The notes under the pieces were generated by a model that had not been told where the DNA came from, ran no database searches, and saw nothing but the letters and a program-made list of their open reading frames with translations. From assembly GCF_004770475.1 (NCBI RefSeq), contig NZ_RQHK01000017.1:496001-560000 (forward strand): a stretch of DNA of 64,000 bases, given 5' to 3'. Source of the DNA: Leptospira mtsangambouensis. Lineage in GTDB: Bacteria; Spirochaetota; Leptospiria; Leptospirales; Leptospiraceae. Made by a program: the position numbers and the translations under genes. Below are positions 7,878-17,812 of this stretch, in pieces. Numbering within the stretch: position 1 is the first letter of the stretch; every line of letters begins with the position of its first letter.

Positions 7878-8966
7878 TTAAAAACTGAGACCCTGCATTT
7901 TTTTGAGGTGTGATTCATACCCAAACATTCTTCTTTCTGAATGTTTAGGAAGTTTGATTGGTATTTCCTTCTGCGCATATTTCACAATGGGAATGATTTT
8001 ATAACCGTGTGGGTAAACCCAAACAGATTCTGTACTTACATTTTTAATCTGTTTTTCTTTCTGTGAGTTTATCTCTAATGAAAAAGATAAAATGATCCCA
8101 CCATCAGTATTTTCTCTATTTTGTGCCGACAAAAAATTTCCAAGGGAATAGGCCACAAGTCGGTCCTCTCCATTCTTTTCTTCCTGGAAGTGATCGATTC
8201 TTTGCACTACATGAGGATGCCCTCCAAGGATGATATCGGCCCCAGCATCGAAACCTATCTGAACCCATTTGGTTTGTGACTTGTCTGGTTTTTCTTCATA
8301 TTCAGTTCCATAATGATACCAAAGGATTACAAAGTGGATTCCATTTTCTTTGGCAAAACTAACATCTTCTTGAATTTGTTTTTCACTCAAAAGCCTAACG
8401 ATTCGATCATTTTTGACAGGAATTCCATTTGTGGAATATGTATAATTATAAATAGCAATTTTGATTCCATTCACTTCGATAAAAAAATCTTTTCGATTTA
8501 GATAATCTGAATTTGATTTGAAAGTCCCAATAGGAACCATTCCCATTTGATTTACCGAATCAATCGTATAATCAATTCCAAAAGCTCCTTTATCCGCAGA
8601 ATGATTGTTTGCTGTTGATAAAATATCAAAACCTGCATTTTTGATTCCTCTTAAATAACCGATTGGAGAGCCAAATCGAGGGTATCCAGTAAATTCATTT
8701 GGATCATTTGCGATTGTTGTTTCTAAATTTCCTAAGGTTAAATCAGCATCTTGTAATGAATTTGAAACGAATTCGAAACTACTACTAGAATCATACTCTT
8801 TAGTCTTTGAAAGATAATAAGAGGAGATTTGTGAGTTATGGCACATGAGATCTCCAACCACTTTAATTCTCACTTGCCTAGTAAAGTAAACATCGGGAAG
8901 AGTGTAACAAGATAGGAAGGGAACAGTGATAAACCCAAAATATAAAAAACGAAATATTTTAGTCAT
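7878..8966 (-). CDS. CapA-family lipoprotein (poly-gamma-glutamate synthesis-type metallophosphoesterase fold)
   Basis: About 362 residues. CapA/PgsA signature blocks are VVGDLMCHN, LTLGNLETTI, NNHSADKG, ILWYHYGTEYE and ILGGHPHVVQ, all matching the calcineurin-like CapA fold with conserved Asp/His/Asn. A signal peptide ends in a lipobox (VPFLSC), so the enzyme is probably an exported lipoprotein. I prefer ATG at 8966 because it gives a clean signal peptide; TTG at 8993 is also in frame. Either way the 5' end overlaps the divergent gene starting at 8926. In other bacteria capA sits in polymer operons with capB/capC; none are here, so its role is open. Confidence 0.85.
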   Translation of the reverse strand: MTKIFRFLYFGFITVPFLSCYTLPDVYFTRQVRIKVVGDLMCHNSQISSYYLSKTKEYDSSSSFEFVSNSLQDADLTLGNLETTIANDPNEFTGYPRFGSPIGYLRGIKNAGFDILSTANNHSADKGAFGIDYTIDSVNQMGMVPIGTFKSNSDYLNRKDFFIEVNGIKIAIYNYTYSTNGIPVKNDRIVRLLSEKQIQEDVSFAKENGIHFVILWYHYGTEYEEKPDKSQTKWVQIGFDAGADIILGGHPHVVQRIDHFQEEKNGEDRLVAYSLGNFLSAQNRENTDGGIILSFSLEINSQKEKQIKNVSTESVWVYPHGYKIIPIVKYAQKEIPIKLPKHSERRMFGYESHLKKMQGLSF

Positions 8967-10632
8967 AGTTGGTCTGATTTTGGTTTTATCCAATTGTGGT
9001 TGGGAAAAGGATTATAAACGTGCTGCCTATCTATCGATACAACCTGATACAGATTTAATCTTAGCTCCATTTCCATTCAATATTTTTGATAGAGAGGCAA
9101 GGGACGCAATCACTCTTTCCCATTATTCCAAAGAAGAAATAAAAAATATTTTAGAAGACCATGATCTATCTTGGGAAGAGTTGAAAAACCAATGGCAATT
9201 GGATGCGGAAGACGAACATTTTTCGAAAGAAGTAAACTACACATCGCATTATACTCAATATTTTTATGATACCGAAATCCCCATTTGGATTTATGGACCG
9301 AAGTGGATCAGAAATGGCCAATACTCCGATGAGATCAACCAACAACACATTCCTTCTATCTATGGAAAAATCTTAGATTTTCAATTTAAGAATACAATCG
9401 ATGTATCCTATTTGGAAAAAATATTCCAAAACGAGAAGGTGAAACCAGAAATCATCGTTACCGTTGTTGTTGACCAAGGTGGAAGACAGCTTTACAAAGC
9501 ACATAAAGGTGCTTATCCATTTCTTGAAGATTTAAAAAACAACTCTGCATACTTTAAAAAAGCAAAAGTGGCTCACTTGGAATCACATACAGCTGTGGGC
9601 CATATGGCGATTGGAACCGGAGCATTTCCTAAAGACTCAAAAATTTTCTCGAATGAAATTTATACATATGCAGATGGAAAGGTTCTCCATAGACCCGTTT
9701 ACCAAGGAAAAAACAAAGATTGGGATTTGAACGAAATGCAGGTCCCGAGTTTTGCTGATGAATGGGATCTTTCAAAGAATAATGAACCTGTCATCATAAG
9801 CCAATGTTATGCGGCAAGGGCAGCTGTGGGTATGGCAGGACATGGAAAACTATTTTCCCCAATTTCAAAAAATTCGGCAACAGAATTTCCCGATAACGAT
9901 TTTGTTTATTGGCAAGATGTGAAAAATTTATCATGGTCAACGTATAACGATGCCTTCCTTGTTCCTAAATCAGTACAAAAGTATAACTTGTACCAATTCT
10001 ATTTGAATCATAAAAAAGATATATCGACTCATTTTGAAGCCAAAGATCCAATCGATTTGATCGCAAAAATCCACCACTTCCAAGGTTCTGAATTTCAGGC
10101 AAAGATGGATGGAGCCCTCTTTCGAGACAGCATTACAGAAACAATAATCAATACAAAAAAAGATAAGGATGGTATCACCGATCTTGCCTATGTAACCTTG
10201 AAGGCTACGGATGCCGTCGGTCATTTGTATGGATGGGAATCAAAAGAGGCAGAACAAGTTTTAAAAGCTACGGATAAAGAAATTCAAACTATATTCGAAT
10301 ATCTAAAAACTAATTTTGGTGATAACTTTATAATGCTGGTAACAGCAGATCACGGTGCAGCACCCATGCCAGAAATTTCCAATGGTCTTTTCTTAAGTCA
10401 TGAACAATTCTTCTCGACTGTGAATGAACTTCTCCCTGAGTCAGAAAGAACAAAACGTTCTCTTGTGAAATGGGTAGCTCATTCTCAATTATCTTTGGAC
10501 AGAGATTTGATGAAGACCTATCAGATCAGCGAAGAAGCCATCATTCAAAAGATCATGTCTATCCAGGTAAATGATCGAAAGTTTTTTAGAAAAGTTTGGA
10601 AACGAGAAGAAATCCCGAATCTATCTTTATAA
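8926..10632 (+). CDS. Alkaline phosphatase/type I phosphodiesterase-family lipoprotein
   Basis: A 568-residue exported enzyme starting at GTG 8926, with AGGAAGG just upstream. The signal peptide ends in a lipobox (LVLSNC). Family features are the metal-binding VVVDQGGRQ (usual D-G-x-R type), the nucleophile region ESHTAVGHMAIGTG with the catalytic Thr, ATDAVGHLYGW (D, H ligands) and TADHGAAPMPE (D-H ligands). Likely a phosphomonoesterase or phosphodiesterase acting outside the inner membrane. The first 41 bases overlap the divergent CapA-like lipoprotein gene. Substrate unknown. Confidence 0.87.
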   Translation: MINPKYKKRNILVIVGLILVLSNCGWEKDYKRAAYLSIQPDTDLILAPFPFNIFDREARDAITLSHYSKEEIKNILEDHDLSWEELKNQWQLDAEDEHFSKEVNYTSHYTQYFYDTEIPIWIYGPKWIRNGQYSDEINQQHIPSIYGKILDFQFKNTIDVSYLEKIFQNEKVKPEIIVTVVVDQGGRQLYKAHKGAYPFLEDLKNNSAYFKKAKVAHLESHTAVGHMAIGTGAFPKDSKIFSNEIYTYADGKVLHRPVYQGKNKDWDLNEMQVPSFADEWDLSKNNEPVIISQCYAARAAVGMAGHGKLFSPISKNSATEFPDNDFVYWQDVKNLSWSTYNDAFLVPKSVQKYNLYQFYLNHKKDISTHFEAKDPIDLIAKIHHFQGSEFQAKMDGALFRDSITETIINTKKDKDGITDLAYVTLKATDAVGHLYGWESKEAEQVLKATDKEIQTIFEYLKTNFGDNFIMLVTADHGAAPMPEISNGLFLSHEQFFSTVNELLPESERTKRSLVKWVAHSQLSLDRDLMKTYQISEEAIIQKIMSIQVNDRKFFRKVWKREEIPNLSL

Positions 10633-10652
10633 AATCGATTCGAGGATTGTCT

Positions 10653-12845
10653 TTATTTCTTTTTCAGTGGTGCTTCGTCTTTTTTGAAATCTTTTAATTT
10701 AAGAAAAACTTTGATCTCTTCAAAATCAATGCGATCAAGGCTTACTGTTACTGGATCACCTATAAAAAATATTTTGGAATATTTTTTCGAATAAAAAGAG
10801 AAATCATTTTTGATCACTACTTCAAATTCATCGGTGAATTCCGATTTGTCCAAAACTCCTTCCAAATTAGAAATATCCAATTCTACAAAAATTTGAGAAG
10901 GTCTGATCCCAACGATAAAACCTTTAAACTCTTTTATTCCTGTAGATTCCAAATAACGAAAGGATTTGATTTTAATGATGTCTCGTTCCGCATCGGCTGC
11001 TCTTCTTTCTTCTTCCGAGCAATGCAGACCCATCACCGCTATTTCATTTTCAGAATAAGATTTATCTGTTTCTAAGAGTGTAGCATGCAACACACGATGC
11101 ACAATTAAATCGGGATACCTTCGGATGGGAGATGTGAAATGGCAATAGTCCTTAAAACCAAGTCCCCAGTGCCCGAGAGGATCCGATCCATAATACGCCT
11201 GCATAAAACTTCGTAACAGTAGATAATTGAAAATTTTTCCAACAGAACCATCTTCAATCTCTTTTACTGCCTTCATGATTTCAGCATAGCTTGTATCTTT
11301 GATTTGGATATTGTATCCATTCAATTGTAGAAAATGATTGAGGGTCTCTAATTTTTCCTCGTCCATTGCTTCGTGGATTCGGTGAAGGGAAGGGACTTTC
11401 TTTTTTCTTAAAAACTCATCCACCTTTAGATTGGCAGATAACATTAACTCTTCAATGAGCATATGGCTTGTTAGGCGTTCTCGATTCTCAATCCCAACGG
11501 GTTCTTTTCTTTCATTCCAAGTGATTGTGGTTTCCCGTAAATTTAAATCAATTCTACCGGCTTCCATTCTACGTTTGCGAAGAGCTTCTGTGAATTGTGA
11601 AACTTGATACATCCAATTTTGTGGATCTTTGGCTTTGATTTCTTCTTCAGCCATTTCATAAGTGTATCTTGTATTCACTTTGATCACAGATTTATAAAAC
11701 TTTGCATTGTAAATTTCACCAGTTTTACTTGCTTCCATTTCTACGGTAAAAGCAAGTCGATTGGTGTTGGCTACCAAACTGCAAAGGTCTTCAGATAAAA
11801 TGGGTGGCAACATAGGAACTACACGGTTTGCTAAATAAACCGAAGTGGCTCTTTCATAAGCTTCCTTATCTAGAGGCGAATCTTTTTCTACATAATAAGA
11901 AACATCAGCAATGTGAATCCAAACACGAAGCCTGTTTCCTTCATCGACAAAACTGATGGCATCATCAAAGTCTTTGGCTGTAATTCCATCGATCGTAACA
12001 GCATATAAGTTTCGTAAGTCGGTTCTGCTGTTCCAATCAGAAACTGTTTTTTCTGATACTTCTTCAGGAAATTCTAAAGGAATGAAGTCTGGATGCACAG
12101 GATCGTAATTGTATTTCATTAAAATCCGTTGTAAATCGCCGTCTTCTTTTGTGTCCGATTCGAAGCGAATAAAACTGACATCGTAAAGATTTTCCTGAGG
12201 AATGGCTCCTTCTTTAAATTTTACGATTAAAATATCGTTCACTTGAATCGAATCAAAAGTGTCTTTTAAAATAGACTTAACATGAAGGACTCCTTCTTTG
12301 CCTTCTCCAAGCATATCGAGAAAGTTTCCAAAAACAAATTTGTTTGTTTTTTCTCTAACTCGCATTCGGTAAAGAACACGGCCTCGTTTGACGATGTTTG
12401 TGACTTCTGCTTCTAACCTGTCTTTTTTACCAACTCCCAAGGGAATGACTTCTACCTTGTCACCAGTGATGGCGGAATTGGTCATTGGTCCTGGAATGAA
12501 AATTTCATTTTTGGAAGGAAGGGAAATAAAACCATCACCCCGTCGAGAAATGGAAATTCTCCCTGTTAGGCGAAACGGACTTGCTACTGTTAGGTATTTT
12601 TTATTGGGAATCAGTAGTCCTTCTGCTTCTAACAAATTGAAAAGTTGATCGATTAAAAATTCGATTTCTTTTCTAGGAACTTTCTCTTTGCGTTTGAAGG
12701 ATTTAACTTTCTTCGTTTTCGGATCGGGTCTTTTGAATTCACTTGATTCGGTAAATTTTTTTTTGATCTCTTGTCTTGTGATGTCCTTTCCAGACTTTTG
12801 GTCCAGAAATTCTATGATTTTTCTTTGTATTTTATAGGTATCCAT
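10653..12845 (-). CDS. rnr: Ribonuclease R (RNB-family 3'-5' exoribonuclease)
   Basis: A 730-residue enzyme with the order of RNase R/VacB: an N-terminal basic winged-helix region (QEIKKKF... KRKEKVPRKEIEFLI), cold-shock domains (SISRRGDGFI, GEGKEGVLHV), the RNB catalytic domain with DFDDAISF (metal-binding Asp residues) and IHIADVSYYV, then HFTSPIRRYPDLIVHR, a C-terminal S1 domain and a Lys-rich tail. It degrades structured RNA. It is the last gene of the minus-strand operon hslO-tsaE-tsaB-rnr, 4 bases after tsaB. Length is close to the usual 700-810. Confidence 0.95.
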   Translation of the reverse strand: MDTYKIQRKIIEFLDQKSGKDITRQEIKKKFTESSEFKRPDPKTKKVKSFKRKEKVPRKEIEFLIDQLFNLLEAEGLLIPNKKYLTVASPFRLTGRISISRRGDGFISLPSKNEIFIPGPMTNSAITGDKVEVIPLGVGKKDRLEAEVTNIVKRGRVLYRMRVREKTNKFVFGNFLDMLGEGKEGVLHVKSILKDTFDSIQVNDILIVKFKEGAIPQENLYDVSFIRFESDTKEDGDLQRILMKYNYDPVHPDFIPLEFPEEVSEKTVSDWNSRTDLRNLYAVTIDGITAKDFDDAISFVDEGNRLRVWIHIADVSYYVEKDSPLDKEAYERATSVYLANRVVPMLPPILSEDLCSLVANTNRLAFTVEMEASKTGEIYNAKFYKSVIKVNTRYTYEMAEEEIKAKDPQNWMYQVSQFTEALRKRRMEAGRIDLNLRETTITWNERKEPVGIENRERLTSHMLIEELMLSANLKVDEFLRKKKVPSLHRIHEAMDEEKLETLNHFLQLNGYNIQIKDTSYAEIMKAVKEIEDGSVGKIFNYLLLRSFMQAYYGSDPLGHWGLGFKDYCHFTSPIRRYPDLIVHRVLHATLLETDKSYSENEIAVMGLHCSEEERRAADAERDIIKIKSFRYLESTGIKEFKGFIVGIRPSQIFVELDISNLEGVLDKSEFTDEFEVVIKNDFSFYSKKYSKIFFIGDPVTVSLDRIDFEEIKVFLKLKDFKKDEAPLKKK

Positions 12846-12849
12846 AAAT

Positions 12850-13521
12850 TCATTTGTGATCTACGTAGGTCCCGCGGATGTAGTTGGGCAGGAGAGATAA
12901 ATAGTCGTTTTTATTAGGGTCTGTTTTGAAATACTCTTTCAAACTATACTGTAGTATAGACGAAAGATTAAGGTTTGTCGCTTCAATTTTTGTTGCAGTG
13001 GGGGGATAAAACACTGGCAAATTTCCAGTATAATACCAATTGTTAGGTGTCCATTCACTTGTTTTGATTTTTGCTTCGATGGATTCGGGAGTCAGATCAA
13101 AAGAATCTGAAAAACCTTTGAGGGATTTATACTTTGTGTAGTACTTTCCTTGTTTCCCATCCAAACAAAGTAAGGACGTTTCATCGGTCATTTTCTCTCC
13201 GGCAATCCCTATTAAGTAAGCTTCTAAACTATCCATACCGAATACTGGAATTTTCCATAATTGGGAAAGATCTCTTGCTGTAGTCACTGTTATGCGAATA
13301 CCAGTAAAAGAGCCTGGCCCATTTGTTACAATGATAAGATCTGGCTTTTTAATTTTTGCCTTTTCCAGTGACAAACGAATGTATTCGACTAACTTAAAAG
13401 AAGATTCCTTGGGTGTAGTTTCCGTTTGTTCTGAAAGGATCTGCAATGGGGATCCGTCGGTATGGGTAGCAACCAGAACCTGAATCCAATCCTGGGTTGT
13501 GTCGAAGTAGAGCACGTTCAC
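12850..13521 (-). CDS. tsaB: tRNA threonylcarbamoyladenosine biosynthesis protein TsaB
   Basis: About 223 residues of the ASKHA-fold TsaB family, which scaffolds TsaD in t6A37 formation. The N-terminal LYFDTTQDW (ATP-fold strand) and NGPGSFTGIRI are signature motifs, followed by PVFGMDSLEA. GTG at 13521 is the best start: it gives MNVLYFD, overlaps the tsaE stop as GTGA, and is preceded by AAAGGAAA; an ATG at 13542 would only add seven residues. It sits between tsaE and rnr. Translation appears coupled to tsaE. Confidence 0.93.
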   Translation of the reverse strand: MNVLYFDTTQDWIQVLVATHTDGSPLQILSEQTETTPKESSFKLVEYIRLSLEKAKIKKPDLIIVTNGPGSFTGIRITVTTARDLSQLWKIPVFGMDSLEAYLIGIAGEKMTDETSLLCLDGKQGKYYTKYKSLKGFSDSFDLTPESIEAKIKTSEWTPNNWYYTGNLPVFYPPTATKIEATNLNLSSILQYSLKEYFKTDPNKNDYLSLLPNYIRGTYVDHK

Positions 13522-13976
13522 TGGATTTCCTTTTCTGACCATTCCAAAGAATAGGAACGAAATTCTATGGAATCTGATTCAATTGACAAATGGATTCGAT
13601 TGGATTTTGGAAGATAAGGTTCGGCAATTTGCCACCATTCGATCGCAGAGACTCCTTCTTTTCCCCAGATTTCTTCAAATCCCAAATCTTCTAGTTCTTC
13701 TAAAACTTTAATCCGGTATAAATCAAAATGATACAAGCGAAAGTTAGGCGAATCATATATATTATACAAAGAAAAAGTAGGCGAATTAATAGAACTTTCG
13801 GTTCCAAATCGGCTATACCATTCTCGGATAAAAGTAGTTTTGCCTGCGCCCATTTCTCCCGAAATCAGAAGAACTGGGAATTTGTGTTTTTTTAGAAATT
13901 GATCCACCAACTGGTCCAAACTTATAAATACTGGGTTTAGTTCCGATTCTCTAAGAGAGAGAAAATTGGCTTTCAT
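13518..13976 (-). CDS. tsaE: tRNA threonylcarbamoyladenosine biosynthesis ATPase TsaE
   Basis: A 152-residue P-loop ATPase that drives the TsaB-TsaD complex. It has Walker A GEMGAGKT, the SPTFSLYNIYD segment, YHFDLYRI and the acidic ELEDLGFEEI...GVSAIEWW block, all diagnostic of TsaE (YjeE). It overlaps hslO upstream (ATGA) and tsaB downstream (GTGA), each by 4 bases, indicating one translationally coupled transcript. Confidence 0.94.
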   Translation of the reverse strand: MKANFLSLRESELNPVFISLDQLVDQFLKKHKFPVLLISGEMGAGKTTFIREWYSRFGTESSINSPTFSLYNIYDSPNFRLYHFDLYRIKVLEELEDLGFEEIWGKEGVSAIEWWQIAEPYLPKSNRIHLSIESDSIEFRSYSLEWSEKEIQ

Positions 13977-14827
13977 TGATTAAAGAATTTCTCCACATCG
14001 AAGGAATCAAATTGATAGGCAGTTCTACAAAATTCACATGTAATTTCAATTTTTCCAAATTCATCAATGATGGAATCTGCTTCTTGTTTGCCAAGGGAAG
14101 CAATGATATCTGCTACCTTATGTCTGGAACAATCACATAAAAATTCGGGAGACTCTTTACTTAAGACTTCCAACTCAGAACCGATCTCTGTTTGGAGAGA
14201 GGTTAGCATATCATCAATACTGAGCCCCCAAAAAGCTTCTTTTTTGACAAGGGGTTGGATTTTGGAAATCAGATACTTAAAACTTTCTTCTGGTGCATCG
14301 GGAAGTGCTTCGAAGAACAAACCTTTTGCGGAAAAATCATTTCCAGGAAAATCAAAAGGATAAACTTCCATTCCTACGATGGCTTTGATTTGTTCTGATT
14401 CAGTTAAGTATTTGATAAAATTTACTTCGAATGTGTCTTCTACTAGGTTTGTATAAGACTGGTATGTATCTGAATCAAAATCCCAACGAATTACTTTCAT
14501 AATCCCTTGGCCCAAAATAAATTCGTTTCGGATATCTCCCTCTTCGTGGCTTGCCGAATACGCAACGGATTTCATTTTACCGTATCGATCGCTGTAGGCT
14601 AAGGCTTGTTTGTTGGAATCATCCTTCCATTGGATGCTTACCTTTTGCTGGTTTTTTGTCATCTCTGCGAGAAACAACGCACCCATCATGGTTTTAGAAA
14701 GGAATACGGACATTTCTTTGTTCAGAGAATGAAGAAACATAGGTTCTTTGGCTGTTTCTGTCAAATCGACTAAAGTAAATCGATAGTGGTGGGTGTTGGA
14801 TATACCTAAAATAACTTGGTCAGACAT
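13973..14827 (-). CDS. hslO: Redox-regulated chaperone Hsp33
   Basis: About 284 residues from ATG 14827. The C-terminal zinc-binding switch is present as CDC (with the following SRHK) and CEFC about 30 residues later, the four cysteines that form disulfides on oxidation and activate the holdase. The N-terminal domain has typical segments (TKNQQKVSIQWKDD; GQGIMKVIRW). An in-frame extension to 14935 exists, but it would run into the divergent beta-galactosidase gene and lacks family resemblance, so MSDQVILG is chosen. It is the first gene of the operon with tsaE, tsaB and rnr. Confidence 0.9.
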   Translation of the reverse strand: MSDQVILGISNTHHYRFTLVDLTETAKEPMFLHSLNKEMSVFLSKTMMGALFLAEMTKNQQKVSIQWKDDSNKQALAYSDRYGKMKSVAYSASHEEGDIRNEFILGQGIMKVIRWDFDSDTYQSYTNLVEDTFEVNFIKYLTESEQIKAIVGMEVYPFDFPGNDFSAKGLFFEALPDAPEESFKYLISKIQPLVKKEAFWGLSIDDMLTSLQTEIGSELEVLSKESPEFLCDCSRHKVADIIASLGKQEADSIIDEFGKIEITCEFCRTAYQFDSFDVEKFFNQ

Positions 14828-14902
14828 TATTTGATTGAAAGGGGTGTTTTCTGATTCAGTCTGTGTCACAAGATAGATTCTGCAATCGCAAAAAGGAAAA
14901 AT

Positions 14903-16885
14903 ATGATCTTTGGCGCCTGTTATTACCCCGAACAATGGAACCCTAAGGATTGGGATGAAGACCTAAAAATTATGAAAGAGATGGGTCTTTCGTCGGTAAG
15001 ACTCGCAGAATTTGCTTGGGGACTCATGGAACCCAAGGAAGGAAAATTCGATTTTTCTTTGTTTGATGCGGTTTTAAAAAAAGTGCAAGACCACGGAATG
15101 ACTGCCATTCTTGGTACACCAACAGCTACCTTTCCGCCTTGGTTGTACAAAAAATTTCCAGAAATTGTTCAGGTATCTAAAGATGGGATCATTAGAGGGA
15201 TTGGAACTAGACGCCAGGCTTGTTTTTCATCTCCTGCTTATCAAAAAGCAACGGAACGAATCGTTACTGCAATGGCCAAACATTTTGGAAACCACCCAGC
15301 AGTTGTCGGATGGCAAATTGACAATGAACCAGGGCACGAAGGATCCGATGTTGATTATTCACCCTTAGCATTAAAGAACTTTAGAACTTGGTTAAAGGCA
15401 AAATACAAAACTTTAGATTCGCTTAACAAACGTTGGGGGAACGTTTTTTGGGGAGTTTTATACACTGATTGGAACGAAATTCCATTGCCAGCGGCTCATG
15501 TGGCTAGTAATTTCAACCCGGCAATGATCCAAGATTATTATAGATTCCAATCGGACGAACTAGTTTCTTACATTCATTTCCAAGCAGAAATATTAAGAAA
15601 ATACAGCAAAGGAAAACCACTCACTACAAATCTTTATCCTTCTCCATTTTTACCAATCACTGATATGGAAAAGTTGTTTTCCAAATTGGACTATGTGTCT
15701 TGGGATAACTATCCTGTCTGGGGAAACCAACAAGAACCATATCCACATCCATTGGTGACTGCCACACAACAGTATTCGAGAGGTTTAAAAAACAAACCAT
15801 ACACTGTGATGGAACAATTCTCTGGTGTACAAGGTCATGATACTTTAGGTTATCTTCCACCACCAGGGCAAATTGGTCTTTGGCTCACGCAAGCCATTGT
15901 GAACGGTGCGAATCAAATCTATTTCTTTCGTTACCGCACGGCACGTTTCGGTCAGGAACAACTTTGTTATGGAATTTTGGATCACGGAAAAAGAAAAACA
16001 GCCAAATATTTTGAGTTAAAAAAAACAATAGAAGATATCAATGAGTTTGCTTCGGATATTGCTGATTCACCTTACAAAGCTGAAGTGGCAATTTTACACG
16101 ATATTGAAAATTCACGTAATTACAAACACCAACCTTTGAGTGATGGTTTAAAATTTTCACCGGTTCCCTTTGCCCAAGTCGGATACGATATTGAACTTGC
16201 TACTTGGTTTGCAGGGACCAATGTTTTAAATGTAAACGCTCATTCTCTTCCCATTAGTGCAGAAAACGATTGGTCAAAGTATAAAGTATTAACATTGCCA
16301 CTTTATACAATGTTCGATCCATCGATTGTAGAAAAATTAAAAACTTACGTAACAAATGGAGGAACTTTGGTTCTTGGTTATCGGGCGGGAATCAAAGACA
16401 AAGACCATTGGATGGTAGAAGAGCCAGTTCCGGGAGTTTTTGGAGAAATGACTGGAGTGGAGGTGTTTCAGTTTGAAGCACCAGCAACAGACAAAGTGGG
16501 AATTCGAATGGGAATTTTACCGCTTAAGGGATCCAAGTTCTGTGAAATTTTGGAGCCAACAACTGCCAAAGTCGTAGCTAGATACAATGATTCAAAAAAG
16601 TTTTATTCCGGTAAAGCTGCGATCACTGTGAATTCTTTTGGTAAAGGAAAAGTTTATTATGTGGGAACCTCTCTCACACCTGAAAGTTTTATTTTATTGT
16701 ATAGAAAGATATTGAAGGAAGCAGGGGTTCCCTTTGGTTTTCTTGGTGCGACAATTGAACGTCATTACCGAGAAGGAAAACAATTCAATTATGAAATTAC
16801 AATGAACCACTCTAACCGATATAAGTTGGCGGGACTTTCGATTTTAAAGCCGTTTGGTTACAAAATCAAAAGAATTCCCAAATAA
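14903..16885 (+). CDS. Beta-galactosidase, glycoside hydrolase family 42
   Basis: A 660-residue GH42 enzyme hydrolysing terminal beta-galactosides. The N-terminal YYPEQW, the catalytic acid/base Glu142 in IDNEP, the presumed nucleophile Glu304 in VMEQFSG, and WLTQAIVNGANQIYFFRYR match the family TIM barrel. The trimerisation (glutaminase-like) domain follows from about residue 400, and a short C-terminal beta domain. There is no signal peptide, so it is cytoplasmic. An AAAAGGAAA site precedes the ATG. It heads a plus-strand operon with the unknown gene at 16910 and an inositol-phosphatase-like gene. Galactokinase lies at the window end. Confidence 0.93.
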   Translation: MIFGACYYPEQWNPKDWDEDLKIMKEMGLSSVRLAEFAWGLMEPKEGKFDFSLFDAVLKKVQDHGMTAILGTPTATFPPWLYKKFPEIVQVSKDGIIRGIGTRRQACFSSPAYQKATERIVTAMAKHFGNHPAVVGWQIDNEPGHEGSDVDYSPLALKNFRTWLKAKYKTLDSLNKRWGNVFWGVLYTDWNEIPLPAAHVASNFNPAMIQDYYRFQSDELVSYIHFQAEILRKYSKGKPLTTNLYPSPFLPITDMEKLFSKLDYVSWDNYPVWGNQQEPYPHPLVTATQQYSRGLKNKPYTVMEQFSGVQGHDTLGYLPPPGQIGLWLTQAIVNGANQIYFFRYRTARFGQEQLCYGILDHGKRKTAKYFELKKTIEDINEFASDIADSPYKAEVAILHDIENSRNYKHQPLSDGLKFSPVPFAQVGYDIELATWFAGTNVLNVNAHSLPISAENDWSKYKVLTLPLYTMFDPSIVEKLKTYVTNGGTLVLGYRAGIKDKDHWMVEEPVPGVFGEMTGVEVFQFEAPATDKVGIRMGILPLKGSKFCEILEPTTAKVVARYNDSKKFYSGKAAITVNSFGKGKVYYVGTSLTPESFILLYRKILKEAGVPFGFLGATIERHYREGKQFNYEITMNHSNRYKLAGLSILKPFGYKIKRIPK

Positions 16886-16909
16886 AACTTTGGTATTTTA
16901 AAATAGAAA

Positions 16910-17800
16910 ATGAGAATACAAGATTTTAAAACAATCAATCGGATTTTAAACGAAACATCCGGAAAAAATAAACCAGGTGAAATTTATGTGGATAATCTAC
17001 ATACACCTTACATTCAGTTTCCTGATCGATTTGTTATCCCAGGTACTTCAGTCACACAACCCGAGTTTGGTGATATCAAAGATTTTGTTCAAACTGTTTT
17101 AAAGTATATTCCTGAAGCCATAGAAGGAACTTGTTTATTACCCGAACCAAGACCCAAACGAGAAACAGGAAAATTGTTTTTTGTTCGGCCTATGTTATTT
17201 GGATCTTCCCGTTTTTTATATGTGTTTTCTGTGGATATGTTGTACTTGGGTGGGGCAAAGTCGGAAGAAATCAAAAAACCTGGCTCACAAAATATGACTC
17301 CTTCCATTATCACTGATCGGTTGTATTTTCAAACCAAAATCATTCACCTTCATTCCACGAAAGAAGATGGGGAAGACATTACTGACTTTGAAGCAAAACG
17401 ATTTCAGGGTGGGATATTTCGTGTTGAATCGGAAAAAGATGATAACAAACCAATCCGAAGGTTTTCAGAAATTTTTGATGAAATTGATTTTTCGGAAACG
17501 GAATCGAAAATCCGAGAAGAATTAGGTATTAGCTCTGAAGTTTGGAAATTAGGTAGGATCTATTCTCCGATCGGAATTGATTATTTGTCTTTGTCCCTTC
17601 GGTTTTTAATCCCTAGTTTGCCAAAAACCATCCAACAATTTAAAAATTTTTATCCAATCCTCACCGAAACAGAAGCAGGAATTCCTGAAGATACGTTAAA
17701 AAAATATCATGAATATCTCACTTCTTTTGAAGTGGAAAGGACACAGTCGAAGTCCGGTAATATTTTATGGAAAGTCATTCAAAAATCATCCGATAAATAA
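16910..17800 (+). CDS. Hypothetical protein in the beta-galactosidase operon
   Basis: A 296-residue soluble protein without signal peptide or membrane helix. I recognise no family. It begins MRIQDFKTINRILNETSG, has a mixed alpha/beta pattern with several aromatic strands (RFLYVFSVDMLYLGG; YLSLSLRFLIPSLP) and a charged helical C-terminus. It lies 24 bases after the GH42 gene and 12 bases before the inositol-phosphatase-like gene, so it is very likely cotranscribed with both. A role linked to sugar or phosphate metabolism would be guesswork. Confidence 0.75.
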   Translation: MRIQDFKTINRILNETSGKNKPGEIYVDNLHTPYIQFPDRFVIPGTSVTQPEFGDIKDFVQTVLKYIPEAIEGTCLLPEPRPKRETGKLFFVRPMLFGSSRFLYVFSVDMLYLGGAKSEEIKKPGSQNMTPSIITDRLYFQTKIIHLHSTKEDGEDITDFEAKRFQGGIFRVESEKDDNKPIRRFSEIFDEIDFSETESKIREELGISSEVWKLGRIYSPIGIDYLSLSLRFLIPSLPKTIQQFKNFYPILTETEAGIPEDTLKKYHEYLTSFEVERTQSKSGNILWKVIQKSSDK

Positions 17801-17812
17801 AAAGTAGGTAGT

